From assembly GCF_023065955.2 (NCBI RefSeq), contig NW_026622874.1:5872001-5936000 (forward strand): DNA of 64,000 nucleotides, given 5' to 3'. The translations under genes and the position numbers were made by a program. Below the pieces are notes generated by a model. The model saw only the letters and a program-made list of their open reading frames with translations. It did not search any database and was not told the origin of the DNA. The stretch comes from Ursus arctos (lineage: Eukaryota > Chordata > Mammalia > Carnivora > Ursidae). The stretch's first letter is position 1, and each line of letters begins with the position of its first letter. Shown here in pieces: positions 1 through 11,094 of this stretch.

Positions 1-130
1 TTTATTCATAGCATTTTCTTTAGGGATTATTAATGCTACAGTAGAGTTTTATGGTGTTTTTTGCCTTTTCCCTGACCACCTCGAAGTAATGCCTTCTCTA
101 ATGTGTGGTTTTGATTTAATGATTCTGTGT

Positions 131-179
131 CAGTGTTACTGTGTGGAAGAGAGAAGTCAGTGTTATTGTGTGGAAGAGA
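131..179. repeat. Two-copy tandem duplication, 27-bp period
   Basis: CAGTGTTACTGTGTGGAAGA at 131 recurs at 158 with one substitution (CAGTGTTATTGTGTGGAAGA). It is a simple local duplication in intron DNA and no function is evident. Confidence 0.8.
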
Positions 180-477
180 AGGATGCATTATAGATGTCTA
201 TAATTAATTTTTAATTTAAAAATTACAGACGATCATTAAAATAGTTTTCTCAGCCATGTCATCTTCTGTTGACTTACCTTCTCTGAATGCCTATAAAATA
301 TGTTCATGGTGCTTGTTTGGCAGCCAGTATGCATTATCTTAGATTATTAATTATCCTTTTATATATGTCACCCCAAGGATCATCTCTTACTGTGTCTCTA
401 ACATACAAATTCCAGTATGTATTTATTGTTAGTGATGTCTGCAGAAGGACAAGTGGTTAGGAGGGCTGTTTAAAGTT

Positions 478-965
478 AATTCAATGAATATTTATTGTGT
501 ATAATAAATATTATATGTATAATGGGATGTGGGAATTATGTGTATAATGGAGTATGGGAATTATTGTGTGTATAATGGAGTGTGGGAAAATAAAGATGAA
601 CAGCATATGGTTCCTGCCCTTAAGGAATTAAGGAGAATGTAAGTGCATTAGAGGAGGCACGAGAGAGATTGCTTTTGATAAGGAGAGTGGGGAATGGAGA
701 AGGGTCAGTCATGGCAGTGACATCGGAGCTGACCCTTAAGAGGTGTTTTGTGAATCAGATAGGAGGAGGGCTTTGTAGATGGCAGAGAGGAACCGGGCAA
801 TGACGAGTACAAGAGAATGGAGATAGGAAAGCTCAAGGCATGTGCTCGGAGCAGAGTGAGGGAATAGTGGGAAATACACTTGGAATGGTGAGTTGGGGCC
901 ATTTCAGAAGGCTTATTACATAAGTTGAATTTGACTCTGGACAGTAGAAGGCCATTGAATATATA
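478..965 (+). repeat. Ancient mammalian interspersed repeat, copy 1 (family not resolved)
   Basis: The segment runs from a TTCAATGAATATTTATTG-type start, through a 'dispersed ... CCTGCCCTTAAGGA' block, to a GA-rich body ending 'AGAAGGCCATTGAAT'. This order is typical of a widespread old mammalian repeat with an L2/CR1-like 5' block. An internal minisatellite-like expansion lies at 509-590. I cannot assign the exact family by eye. Confidence 0.45.
509..590. repeat. Minisatellite-like array, about three degenerate copies
   Basis: Units of the type GTGTATAATGGAGTGTGGGA recur about three times with a period near 30 and small length changes (514, 541 and 569). The array lies inside the ancient repeat at 478-965. 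Confidence 0.7.
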
Positions 966-1065
966 TTTGTTTTTAAAGCAAGGAGGCTTTGAAATATCTT
1001 TCTACCAGAACATAAGTAGCCTTAAGATTTGTAGTCTTTTGTTCCAGTAGAATGTTTTTAGAGTA

Positions 1066-1340
1066 TACTCATTAATTCGTTTTAACAGATGTTTATTGCA
1101 TACCTCTTATATGGTGGGTACCAGTTTCTGGAGATATAACAATGACCAAGACAGGTAGGGTTTCTGCTGTCATGGAGCTTATGTCCTAATTTGGGGTGGG
1201 GGGTAGTCAGGAAATAAACATGAAAATAAGTAGGATTATTTTAGACATTGATAAAAGCTATAGAGAAAAGAAAAGTATGCCAGCACAGAGTGTTTTGGGT
1301 GGTAATTTAGATGGGTTGATCATGGGACAGAGCCCATGTT
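1066..1340 (+). repeat. Ancient mammalian interspersed repeat, copy 2
   Basis: It contains AACAGATGTTTATTGCATACC, then GGAGATATAACAATGACCAA, CATGGAGCTTATGTCCTAAT and GGAAATAAACATGAAAATAA. This is the same block order as the start of the copy at 478, so it is a second copy of the same family in the same orientation. Confidence 0.45.
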
Positions 1341-1367
1341 TTTGGCCCGGGCAACCAGATGAGTAAC

Positions 1368-1450
1368 AGCAGCCTACTATTTATTATTTACAGTGTGCCA
1401 GGCACTAAGCAATTTTCGTGGATTATCTTAATCATCACCAACCTTGCAAG
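1368..1450 (+). repeat. MIR/L2-like fragment
   Basis: ACTATTTATTATTTACAGTG followed by TGCCAGGCACTAAGCAATTT and a TTATCTTAATCATCACCAAC block is the typical 'growth, spread, size' core of old MIR/L2 repeats. Only a short part is retained. Confidence 0.45.
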
Positions 1451-2190
1451 CAGGCCTTTCTAAGAATAGCAGCCTTAGGCCTCTGATGCTGCCTCTTTCC
1501 AGCACAATATGACATCGTAATTTTGGAGGGCGGGAGAGTGACCATCCTGGGAGAGTGTACTGAGATTGTCAGGAATATTGTGTTCATGTGATATGCATGG
1601 TGATGAATTTAATCAGGATGTTTGTGATTTTTTTTTTCTTCTCTCTAGGTGCATCTAGCTGCTGAGGGGCAAGTGGAATTGCAGTTTTAACTAGGGCTTA
1701 CCAAAGTAATTTGACTTGTGCAAAAATGGGGTTGCTGCTTTTTCACTCCAGTTTGAGACAGAGACAGCGATTTCCCGGATTTGATTCTCAGTTGATAATC
1801 TCATGGTATATTCTGAATGATTCTCTCTGTAGTGACAGGACTCACAGAGGATAGAATTTGAATGGGATAACCTGGCTATCCTCAAGAAAAGCAAACCACC
1901 AGATCCTGACAGCTTTTCATTGTGATTTTTTTGGGGGGTCCTTCTGCCTGATTTGGTTTTGGGCCAGTTATTTCAGGGCTAGAGGGTGGAAATTTGACTC
2001 TTTTACTTCAGGGACAGGTGAATGGAATCAAGAATGCAGATTTTGGTTTGCTTTTTGTGGATATATGTGGTTGTTGAACAGTTATGTGTAAAGTCCTCAA
2101 AAGATGTGGTTCTTAAGATGGGGTATACAACCAAGTAACTTGAATGGCTTTTTCAGAAGATGTATGATTTTTAAGTCCTCTCTAGAGATT
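1451..2190. other. Unique intron DNA, nothing assigned
   Basis: No exon with splice sites and no recognisable repeat was seen. Short open frames here lack any family resemblance. Confidence 0.5.
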
Positions 2191-2292
2191 ATGATTCAAT
2201 TAACTCAGGTTGGAGACCAGGGTATGTGAATTTTAAAAATGCTTCCCTGTTGATTCTAATGTGCGCTTCTGATTAAGAGGACCAATTCCAGG
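2190..2292 (+). repeat. MER20-like DNA-transposon fossil
   Basis: The order 'AGAGATTATGATTCAATTAA ... GGTATGTGAATTTTAAAAAT ... CTGTTGATTCTAATG' resembles the inner half of a MER20-type hAT element. Terminal repeats are not clear, so the call is tentative. Confidence 0.35.
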
Positions 2293-3197
2293 CTAGAGAA
2301 TGTCAGCTCAATCTTGATAAGTTTTGGATCCTCTATTAATAAACTGTGTAGGCAGTTTGTTTTGCTCCCTGTTTTAGAAAGAAATCAGAAGAATTTTGTT
2401 TTGGGCCATGTGTCTGGCTGGGAGGACTGGAGAGGACTGTTTGGACCATGTTTCTTCACCTAGAGTCATATGCCAGAGAATCTTTTTGTTGGCCTGCTAA
2501 AACTAAATGGATTTCTAAAGGTTGGGAGAACTTTGATTTCTAACAAGAAACTCACCTAGATGTTGCTCTAAAGTTTAGGTTTGGGGACTTAGTATTTCTT
2601 TAGGAATCCTAGATTGAGGAAATTAGTACACTGTCTCCAGTGCTGTTAAGTTCAGGCACTCACTCTCCTGGGTGTGATAATGAGTAGAAGGATTGTTAAT
2701 TACCTGTTGGACCTCAGATTCAAAGTTTACAGACTTATGTGTGGTTGGCTGGGAAACTGACCAGTATTTGTAACATTTTCTCTGAGATATTCTTAATTTC
2801 AAATTAATTATTTGCAAATAAATTTCTAGATTATGACAAGTTCGTAAGTTGTGAACTGGTTGAACTTTAGTATTTCATTTTAAGAGAATAAAATGCAGAA
2901 AAGTAAATCAATAATTTTTGTAGGAAATAAAAATCCTTATAATATTTTTAGTTACAAAATATTAAGATGCATTATTAAGTACCCATCAAACCGCACCATC
3001 ATAGGTGATGTGGCATACGGAGGCATTAATTTCTATACATTAATTTCCTATTATAGAAGAAAGAAATAGTATATGGATTGTTAATTAGTTATGTAAAGCA
3101 ATGTAATAAAGCATTTTGAAAGTAAATAGCACAAACTGGTAGCACAAACATTTTCATCACAAATAGAATCTTCCTAGTTGGTTCTTCCATGCATTTT
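2293..3197. other. Unique AT-rich intron DNA, nothing assigned
   Basis: No repeat or exon was recognised before the SINE at 3198. Confidence 0.5.
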
Positions 3198-3392
3198 TTT
3201 TTTTTTTAAAGATTATTTATTTATTTATTCGACAGAGACAGCCAGCGAGAGAGGGAACACAAGCAGGGGGAGTGGGAGAGGAAGAAACAGGCTCCTAGCA
3301 GAGGAGCCTGATGTGGGGCTCGATCCCATAACGCCGGGATCACGCCCTGAGCCGAAGGCAGACGCTTAACCGCTGTGCCACCCAGGCGCCCC
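3198..3392 (-). mobile_element. CanSINE, young subfamily, antisense
   Basis: It reads poly-T, AAAGATTATTTATTTATT, a GACAGAGACAGCCAGCGAGA body and ends GCCACCCAGGCGCCCC (head on the minus strand). Target-site duplication TTCCATGCATTTT flanks it (3185-3197 and 3393-3405). The body carries the ATAACGCCGGGATCACGCCC motif of the youngest copies in the window. Confidence 0.95.
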
Positions 3393-3819
3393 TTCCATGC
3401 ATTTTCTAGTATTTTTTTTAATGTAGACAGAGTGGTAAATGAGTAAGACAAAATTTGTATAAGCTCTTAGTAGATATTGTAAAGTGTTTTCACAATGATG
3501 TATGAAACATTATGGTGGGTTAAATACTTTTTGCTCACATTTATATGTCTCGTTTATGTGTATATAAAAACTGTCTATATCATTTAACAGATTTACAACT
3601 GGTTGCTTGTAAAAAAAAAAAAAAGTAATGGGACCAATCATATGCATCTTGTCAGGACATTGCTGTTGCATTAATATGTGGATCATGCTTCTTAGAGCAC
3701 TCACATTCTGCCACTAAAATAGAATAACGGAAATTTTTCTTTAATTTGCAGGAAAGATTAAGTCAGTGGGTAGGATTTTTAAAAGTTTTTCCTCTTGTGA
3801 CTTTAAAAATAGATATTTA

Positions 3820-4120
3820 TTTTTAAAAGTTGCAGTAAAAGAATATGTAACAGAATTTACCTTTGTAGTCGTGTTTAAGTGTACAGTTCAGGGTCATCAA
3901 GTTCATCAAGTCACCTCTACCGTCCGTTCCCAGAGCCTTTTCCGTCTTCCCAAACTCCAGCTGTTCCCATAAAAATAACTCCCCAATATTCCCTCCCCCT
4001 GGCAACCACCATTCTACTTTCTGTCTATGAATTTCACTCTTCTAAATCCCTCCTAGGAGTGGACTCATACTATGTGTCCTTTTTTGACTGGCTTAGTTCA
4101 TTGGCTCTGCACTTGAATTA
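3820..4120 (-). repeat. Old L1M 3'-end fragment, antisense
   Basis: AGTGTACAGTTCAGGGTCAT, TCCCCCTGGCAACCACCATT and CTACTTTCTGTCTATGAATT form the usual reverse-strand order of an old L1 3' region. The rest of the element is missing. Confidence 0.7.
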
Positions 4121-4129
4121 ATGTGAAAA

Positions 4130-4825
4130 CCATTAGCAAAAAGTGAGGTAGAGCCCTGCCTGTCTGCTGTTCGCATTTTACCTGCTCTTAAGCGAACAGT
4201 ATTACTATTTTAAATACATTTTTTTACCATTGATTATTTGTATTTTAAAAGTAACTATAATAAACAAAATGTTTGATAATTGCAGATAGTAACAGAGAAC
4301 CCATTGCTGCTGCAGGATTGTATTTGAGAAATTCTATTGCCTTTTCTACTTAGCTCCTGTCAAAATTTTCATATCACGCGTGTGTAGTAATAGGTATGTA
4401 AACACTGAAAGTGATTCTCTTGGTTTCTATACAGATATTTTAGGGTGTTATGTAAACAGCTGTTTAGTTTTAGTCTAAACTCATAAGAAGTATGGCATAG
4501 GAGCCATAAAAATAGTAATTTTCAGAAAATCACTGTTCTCACCCTAAGGATATTAATATCGCATTCCTAGGCAATATTTACTCTTTCACTTTTAACTATT
4601 CTTTTCCTTTCAGTCATTAGAACTCTTTCTGACTGCTCTGGTTTTATCCAGAACCAGGTGGGTTTTCTCACTCTCCTTTTTATATTAAGGCTCATGTCTT
4701 GCCCAGGGTGATTTTTAAGTTCAAGGCAGGACCAGAGCAGAAATTCAGGTCTCCTGAGGCTCTGGGCAGTATTCTGTCCCACTCTTCTTCCCTGCCTCAG
4801 GCTTTGTTCTCAAACTCTTAGTTGT
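4130..4825. other. Unique intron DNA, nothing assigned
   Basis: Mixed AT-rich sequence with no recognised repeat or exon. Confidence 0.5.
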
Positions 4826-5235
4826 TTGAGTTGCAGAATTTGCAAAAGCTCTAAATCTGGGTGGTGGGTGGAGATGCTGAGAGAATTGTTGGCTGGTGCC
4901 CAGGGCAGGGCCTCCGGGTCCCACTACCCCTGGCTCAGTGCAGGCACGGCGTATTTGCCACGGGAGACTCAGCGGCTGGAGGTGGGCAAGCCTGTGTGCT
5001 CTGGGCTGCTTCTCAGGGGCTCACGTCTACTGGGCCTTATGATCCAGCTCTTCCTCAGAATCACAAATGCTGGGACCAGGCTTGTGGCCCTTGGCTGGCT
5101 GACTGCCTCTGCCTCTGTCCCACAGTTGTGGAGGACCCAATCATGCCTGGGGTGGGAAGTAGAGACACAAGGGAAGCTGAGGGTCCAGGGCTCTGAACCT
5201 CCCTACCCCTACCTGGTTCTGGGGTTCTAAGGACT
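4826..5235. other. GC-rich segment of unknown origin with overlapping open frames
   Basis: This 400-bp block is clearly more GC-rich than its surroundings and stays open in two + frames (134 codons from 4826, 111 from 4861). Neither translation resembles a family I know and there is no sensible splice context. It ends where the L1 leader fragment begins. An old repeat, a retrocopy remnant or chance openness from GC content are all possible; I do not call a gene. Confidence 0.4.
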
Positions 5236-5245
5236 TTTAAGAAAT

Positions 5246-5419
5246 TGAGGAGGAGGGAAGATGGTGGAAGAGTAGGGGACCCTTGTTTCATCTGGTCCCT
5301 TGAAATCAGCTAGACATCTATCAGATCGTTCTGAACACCTGTGAAATCAACCTAAGATCTAAGAAAAGAATTGCTGCAATCCTACAAATAGAAAAGTGAC
5401 CACTTTTTGCAAGGACTTA
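5246..5419 (+). mobile_element. L1 5' leader fragment only, sense
   Basis: AGATGGTGGAAGAGTAGGGG followed by CCTTGTTTCATCTGGTCCCT, a TAGACATCTATCAGATCGTT block and GTGACCACTTTTTGCAAGG is the conserved start of a carnivore L1 5' UTR. No ORF1, ORF2 or 3' UTR follows; after about 175 bp the sequence turns into A- and T-runs and unrelated DNA. AAGGACTT occurs on both sides (5229-5236 and about 5419) and may be a short target duplication. Compare the full 5' leader of a different L1 subfamily at 28.05-29.09 kb. Confidence 0.7.
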
Positions 5420-5604
5420 AAAAAAATATTAAAATTTTTTTTTTTTTAAACTGCAGCATTAAAGGGGTTTTGATAGGACCCTAGATTGACTTTCCTGGTT
5501 TGATTTGGCTTAGATTCTCCTGTGCTCAGCTTTCTCCACACTCATATGTGCCATACTATTTGAGGGTATGGAGGCCTGGAATTTGGGAGAATTTGGTGAG
5601 TGGG

Positions 5605-5660
5605 CCTACCCAGCTGCTAATGGAGTCTTGGCCCTACCCAGCTGCTAATGGAGTCTTGGC
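5605..5660. repeat. Perfect 28-bp tandem duplication
   Basis: CCTACCCAGCTGCTAATGGA with its following 8 bases starts at 5605 and again at 5633. The copies are identical, so the event is recent compared with the surrounding intron. Confidence 0.9.
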
Positions 5661-6950
5661 CACAAGGAACAAGTCTGTCCCTGGGGACCTCACAGGCAGT
5701 TCTGCCCGGAGAGACAGCTCTGACATCCTGAATCACACTGTGCCAGGCTCCCTGGCTGGCAAGCTCACCTTAGTGTGAGGAGAAGAGGGAGAGGGCTAAG
5801 GAAATGTTCTCCATTTCCAGCCAAGACAGTCGCTTCTCGCAAACTGTAGATGATCGCCGTTAGAAAACAAATTCTCCAGGATGGAGTCCATTTGTAGGGT
5901 ATCATCATTCACTTACATCCAAGAATTAATATCAGATTAACATTTTTTGTTAAAAGTTATCAGTTTCACTTTTTAAAGATGTCTACTGACATCTTGAAGT
6001 TCAGGATTCTGGTAATCTAGTGCAGTGGTCTTCTAATGAGGAATCCGTACACATGGTACTTGAAGACTTCCCAAGGGGTATGTGGGTACATGCAGTTCCA
6101 AATCCTCAGCTTCCCTAAGCATTCTCTTCTGAAATCCGTCTGCCTGAGAACACTGTGGTCTGCTGATTTTCTGTTTCCACTCCCATTTCACAAATGCCCA
6201 TCTCCCATAAACTAAAGGCATACTCCTTACCTGTCTTGAATCTTGCTTTGGTGCATTGCTTTGGATTGTGAAAATCTCCTGGGTGCAAAACAAAAGAGAC
6301 TGAGAATGCATGGCTCCTGAGGGAGAGCAAAACAAAAAGAGCTTCTATAAAAAGTGTCGAAGCAGGTGCTTTATTTCACTAGTTTATAAACTAGTGGCAA
6401 AGTTCTGTTATCCATCATCTTTCCCAAAACTCTGAAACAATATGGTTGATACTGGGCTGTGTAATGACGACACATTCCTTTGAAGTAAAAATTAGAGTCC
6501 TACTACTTTTTCTAACAGAAAATGAGTCTTATTTTTGCTGATTGGTTTGACAGTGAGAACTGACTTTGCCAGGTAGATTATACGGTGGACATTTCCCATA
6601 AATTTTTCATAAATTTCAGGTTTTGTTGGAATACTCTTTAAAGCACAGATGCAATATGAAATATATTGGAAATTACATCATTTACAACCATTAAATCTAT
6701 AATTAAATATTTGAGCTGTGATTTAAAACTGTCAAGGGAATACACTGTTTTTCAGAACCTTTGTAGAGACAGTATACGAGCAAAAATATTTCGTGACCGC
6801 TTCGAGAGTGTCTTAGGAAAAGGCTGGGTTTTAGAGTCAATCTGAGTGGCCCGGCTTTGAATCTTGTCCCTGGGAATATGGGCTTCAGAAGTTGACTTAA
6901 AACCCATTTAAGGATTTTATCTGGTATATTTATTTCTAGCTTTCTCTAAG
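5661..6950. other. Unique intron DNA, nothing assigned
   Basis: No repeat recognised with confidence and no exon-like open frame with splice sites. Confidence 0.45.
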
Positions 6951-8298
6951 AGGTTTAAAGCTTTTTTGGTTATTTTAATATATGACAAATTTAATCTTGT
7001 TTAATATAATTGTATTGAATTTTATCTTTTTTGCATTCATAGAGATAATTGTATGATTTTTATCTTTCATTAATGTTGTGATTAACACTGACGTTTGGAT
7101 ATTGAGTCAATCTTGCATTCCTGGATTAAACCCAACTTAGTTTTGATGTATAATATATATGTCTGGATCTGATTTACTAGTGCTTTGATTATAATCTTTT
7201 GCATTGTGTACGTGAGGGAGATTAGCCTATAGTTTTCTTTTCCTATAATGTATATAAGGTTTTGGTATCAAGATTATGCTGGCCTTATAAAACAAGTTGA
7301 AAAGTATTCCCTCATGTAATGCTGGTGTCATTTCTACTTTAGGTATTTGAAAATTTGGCAAAATTCAATGATCTGTTTCATTGGGAGTTTTAGTAGGGAT
7401 TCAATTTCTTTATTAAATATAGAATTATTAAAGTTTTCTATTCTTGTGAGAAATTGAGTTTTCCTAGGAATTTGCGCATTTAATCTTAGTTTTAAAATTT
7501 CTTGGATAAATTTGCTCAAAATAATGATTTTCAGTTTAATCTCTTAAGACCAGTAATTGTATACAATTTTTTTCATTTCTAATATTGCTTATTTAAGTCT
7601 TCTCTCTTTTTGATCTCTTTTTAGAGGTGTGTCGATCTTGAGAAAGAACCAATATTTTGTAATGTTGGTTTTATCTGCTTTCTGTTTTATTAATATCTAC
7701 TCTCATCTATATTATTTTCTTTCATTTACTTTTATTCTTGTTTCCATCTTCTAAAGTTCTGTGATTAACTCATTAATTCTTATCGTTCTTCTTTTCTAAT
7801 AAGAGTTTTAAGGCTTTTTAAAGGCTTTAGATTTCTGCTTAACCACTATGGTTACATCCTACCTGTTTTGTATGTTTTCTTTTCATTATTGTTCCCTTTT
7901 AAATGCTTTCTAATTTTCTATTTCTATTTTCTTCTTTATATTGTGAGTTGTTTAGGGGTATGTTTTAATTTCCAAATGCTTTTTAAAACAAGTCATTATT
8001 TAAAAAAATTTCTAACCTATTTGTATCATGGCCCAGTGTTTATTCAATATATATAAAATTTCCGTATGTTTTTCAAAATGTTTCTTCTGCACAGACCCAG
8101 CTTGTTATTTAGATTATTCAGATTTTTGTCTGCCTCACCTATTAATTACTGAGAATTATATTAGTTACCTATCTTGATGGTGTATTTGCCAGTTTTTCCA
8201 TGTAACTCTATCAGTTTTTGCCCATTATATACACTGAGGCTAGATTAATTAAGTACATAAAGTGTGGAATTATATTTTCCTGATGAATTGCACCTTTT

Positions 8299-8494
8299 TT
8301 TTTTTTTTTGAAGATTTTATTTATTTATTTGACAGAGAGAGAGCCAGCGAGAGAGGGAACACAAGCAGGGGGAGTGCGAGAGGAAGAAGCAGGCTCCCAG
8401 TGGAGGAGCCCGATGTGGGGCTCAATCCCAGGACTCTGGGATCATGCCCTGAGCCGAAGGCAGACGCTTAACGACTGAGCCACCCAGGTGCCCC
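8299..8494 (-). mobile_element. CanSINE, intermediate subfamily, antisense
   Basis: Poly-T then AAGATTTTATTTATTTATTT and GACAGAGAGAGAGCCAGCGA, ending CACCCAGGTGCCCC. Target duplication TGAATTGCACCTTTT flanks it (8284-8298 and 8495-8509). It carries the ACGACTGAGCCACC box rather than the CCGCTGTGCCACC of young copies. Confidence 0.95.
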
Positions 8495-8590
8495 TGAATT
8501 GCACCTTTTATGCAATGACAGTCATTATTTCTAGCGAGGGTTTTGCCATAACTGAATTTTCCCCTTAGTGTGAGATCTTTTTGTATTTTT

Positions 8591-8785
8591 TTTTTTAAAG
8601 ATTTTATTTATTTCTTTGACAGAGATAGAGACAGCCTGCGAGAGAGGGAACACAAGCAGGGGGAGTGGAAGAGGAAGAAGCAGGCTCATAGGGGAGGAGC
8701 CTGACGTGGGGCTCGATCCCATAACGCCGGGATCACGCCCTGAGCCGAAGGCAGACGCTTAACCGCTGTGCCACCCAGGCGCCCC
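8591..8785 (-). mobile_element. CanSINE, young subfamily, antisense
   Basis: Same head and tail structure, with target duplication TCTTTTTGTATTTTT (8576-8590 and 8786-8800). It lies only 96 bp from the previous SINE, in the same orientation, giving a tandem pair inside an old L1. Confidence 0.95.
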
Positions 8786-9050
8786 TCTTTTTGTATTTTT
8801 AACTGTAGTATGTAGGCCATTTACATTTATTGTAAATACAGATTTGTTTGGATTTATTTCTACCATGTTTTCTTTCCTCTTTTTAAAATAAAACTTTAAA
8901 AATATTTGTTTTTCCATATGTTCTCACTATCTTTTGGATTAATTCAGTATATTTTCCTGAATCATTTTTCCTCTCTACTTGTTTGGATGACATACACTCC
9001 ATTTCTCTTCCTTCAGAGGTTACCCAGTTGAAACTTATGCATGTAAGTTA

Positions 9051-9914
9051 TCAAGGTGTAAAGTGAATCATAGTCTTTTATGCTTCTCTTAAGGATCCTC
9101 TCCTGTGACTCCTAGTCTCTATTTCTTGTAAAGTCAGACTCTGATTGGGATAGCTTGGATCAGGTGTCTCCTTCTGAATCATAGCTATTGTAAGGCGTAG
9201 GGGAGAGGGAGAATTTTAGAGCTATGGTCCCTGGGTTCCTCTCTCTTTTCTCCTTCACACCTCCTTCCACTTTCTTGCATCATACATTATTGACTTTTAT
9301 CACCATTTTCAGGAGGTATCTACTATAGACTTGTACCAAACCCAAATGTATATAATTCCATAAGCTTTCAGCAAGACTTCTTACAAATTCAGAGTGTGGG
9401 GGGTCTTTTCCTCTGTACCCTCCTTCTCCTTATTCTTCCTTTCTTTCCCCCTTCCCCTCTATGTCACCTCCCCCTTCTGTTTTATATATGTGAATATTTG
9501 AAATCAAAGCAAGTCCCCCCACCCTAACTGGTCATGTCTCCATGACTATGCTGTTTCAAAAGCCTTAGGTTCTTTATGTCTCTTTCCATGTACTTTCCCT
9601 TCTCTTCCATTAGTATTGAATTGGTTGAGAATTCCTAGGAAACGGAAACGGAAAGGGTCACCAGTGTTCCACAGTTAGAAGGGACTATGCCCTAACAGTC
9701 AATGAAGGTTCAGGACCACGGACAGATGTATATGAGCCACCTGTCTGTCTCACACCCAAATGTTTTAGCAGGGTAAGACATTCTTTGGAAGTCACCACTG
9801 CTCGTCATCTTTTCATTTCAAGTTGAACTCTTTCCCATTTTTATCAGTCATCTTCTAGCCAGGTCTTGCCTTTTTAAAGTTTTCCTCTCATCTGGCTATA
9901 AAATACTTACCACT
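9051..9914. other. Unique intron DNA, nothing assigned
   Basis: Pyrimidine-rich in part (9390-9480); no exon or repeat recognised. Confidence 0.45.
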
Positions 9915-10110
9915 GGGGCGCCTGGGTGGCACAGTGGTTAAACGTCTGCCTTCGGCTCAGGGCATGATCCCAGCGTTGTGGGATCGAGCCCCACATCAAG
10001 GCTCCTCCGCTATGAGCCTGCTTCTTCCTCTCCCACTCCCCCTGCTTGTGTTCCCTCTCTCGCTGGCTGTCTCTATCTCTGTCAAATAAATAAATAAAAT
10101 CTTTAAAAAA
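9915..10110 (+). mobile_element. CanSINE, sense
   Basis: It starts GGGGCGCCTGGGTGGCACAG, continues with the TCTGCCTTCGGCTCAGGGCA box and ends in an AAATAAATAAATAAAATC tail with poly-A. An imperfect target duplication (AAATACTTACCACT / AAATACCACT) flanks it. One of only three sense SINEs left of 51 kb. Confidence 0.93.
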
Positions 10111-10134
10111 AAATACCACTATCTTTGAATTAGT

Positions 10135-10265
10135 AAATAATTTAGTATCTATGAAGAAATGAGAATTAGGTCAAGAAATCCAAAGTTTACACAGCTATTC
10201 AGTTATAGTCCGGTTTGGAATGCAGGTCTTTCTGAATGTGAAGATGGAGCTCTAAATTACTTGGT
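10135..10265 (-). repeat. MIR fragment
   Basis: GAAGAAATGAGAATTAGGTC ... ACACAGCTATTCAGTTATAG ... GTTTGGAATGCAGGTCTTTC follows the reverse-strand MIR order (gag-aaactg, cacacagctag, cgaacccaggtct). Confidence 0.5.
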
Positions 10266-10309
10266 ATACTTGATTTAAGGCTTTTTGAAATGTGTATTTT
10301 AAATCAATT

Positions 10310-10490
10310 TATAGTTATTTTTAAAAATTACCTACCCGTTTGCCCAGTTTTCTGTTACAATGCTCTCTATTCTTTTTCTTACTGCATTGCAAGAGCTCTT
10401 TGAATTTTAAGGATGGCAGCCCTTTAACAATCAGAGTTTATAGATATTTTCCCAATTTGTAATTAACCTTTCTCTTAAAGAGTATTTGCA
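10310..10490 (-). repeat. Probable old L1 fragment
   Basis: TTGCAAGAGCTCTTTGAATT and a 'cccaatttgtaattaacctt' block resemble the 'aggagttctttat...ttttctcccattctg' segment of reverse-strand L1. Strongly diverged. Confidence 0.35.
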
Positions 10491-11090
10491 GAGGTATATG
10501 ATTAATGAAGACGTTATGTTGTTGAATGAGACTCCAAGTCTCAACCTTATAGTATATGTTCTGCTGAAGTGAGCACAGTCTCTACCTTTTAGAATTGATC
10601 AAATCAGTTATATTAATATATTCGCTAATCTCACTGATTTACAAGAGGCTGAGTAGATGAACTAGAATGCTGGTTTAGCAATTTACAGTAAAGACTATAT
10701 CAAACATGAGTCATCTGTGTCAGCCCCACCAGTGCTTTTTTTTCCCCCCTGTGGAAAAATTTTATCAGAAGTTTGCTTAAACAATGGAATTGGAATAAAG
10801 ATAGTTACTTTAATGGGTTTAAGTTCTGATAGTCCATGATAGGAATGACATGTCAAGTAGATTAATATTTTGTTCATTTGTCAGCACCCTGTCTACTGTG
10901 GAAAGAAAAAAATCAATTCAGCCTATACCTAGGTTTCTCACAAGTATTCTCTCTTGATCAGTGTCTTCCTCCTGGAAACATTTTTTCTTTAGCAATATGA
11001 GTATTTTACCATCAGATCTTGCTCTGAATTAGGAGCAAGTGTTTTTAAAAATTTACATATTGTATATGAGCACGTTTATTTAAACTGTTC
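10491..11090. other. Unique AT-rich intron DNA, nothing assigned
   Basis: No exon or repeat recognised. Confidence 0.45.
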
Positions 11091-11094
11091 AAAT

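Larger units (their letters stand above)
6955..9050 (-). repeat. Old L1 ORF2 region, antisense, broken
   Basis: Typical reverse-strand L1 phrases occur in order: TTGCATTCCTGGATTAAACC with CAACTT, TATAGTTTTCTTTTCCTATA, TTATGCTGGCCTTATAAAAC and a late 'TTTGTATTTTTAACTG ... ATGTAGGCCATTTACATTTA' block. All frames carry many stops. Two SINEs inserted at 8299 and 8591 interrupt it. The 5' and 3' ends are lost. Confidence 0.8.

Noticed and set aside
3178..3369. Recurring + frames ending in PGSRPEPKADA
   Set aside because: The same peptide appears wherever an antisense CanSINE occurs; it is SINE translation, not a gene family.
3198..3392. SINE heads as tRNA genes
   Set aside because: They keep pol III box-like sequence from their tRNA ancestry but have no tRNA cloverleaf and carry SINE tails.
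4826..5230. 134-codon + frame as a possible gene
   Set aside because: A second frame over the same bases is equally open, the segment is GC-rich, and no domain or splice context supports it.
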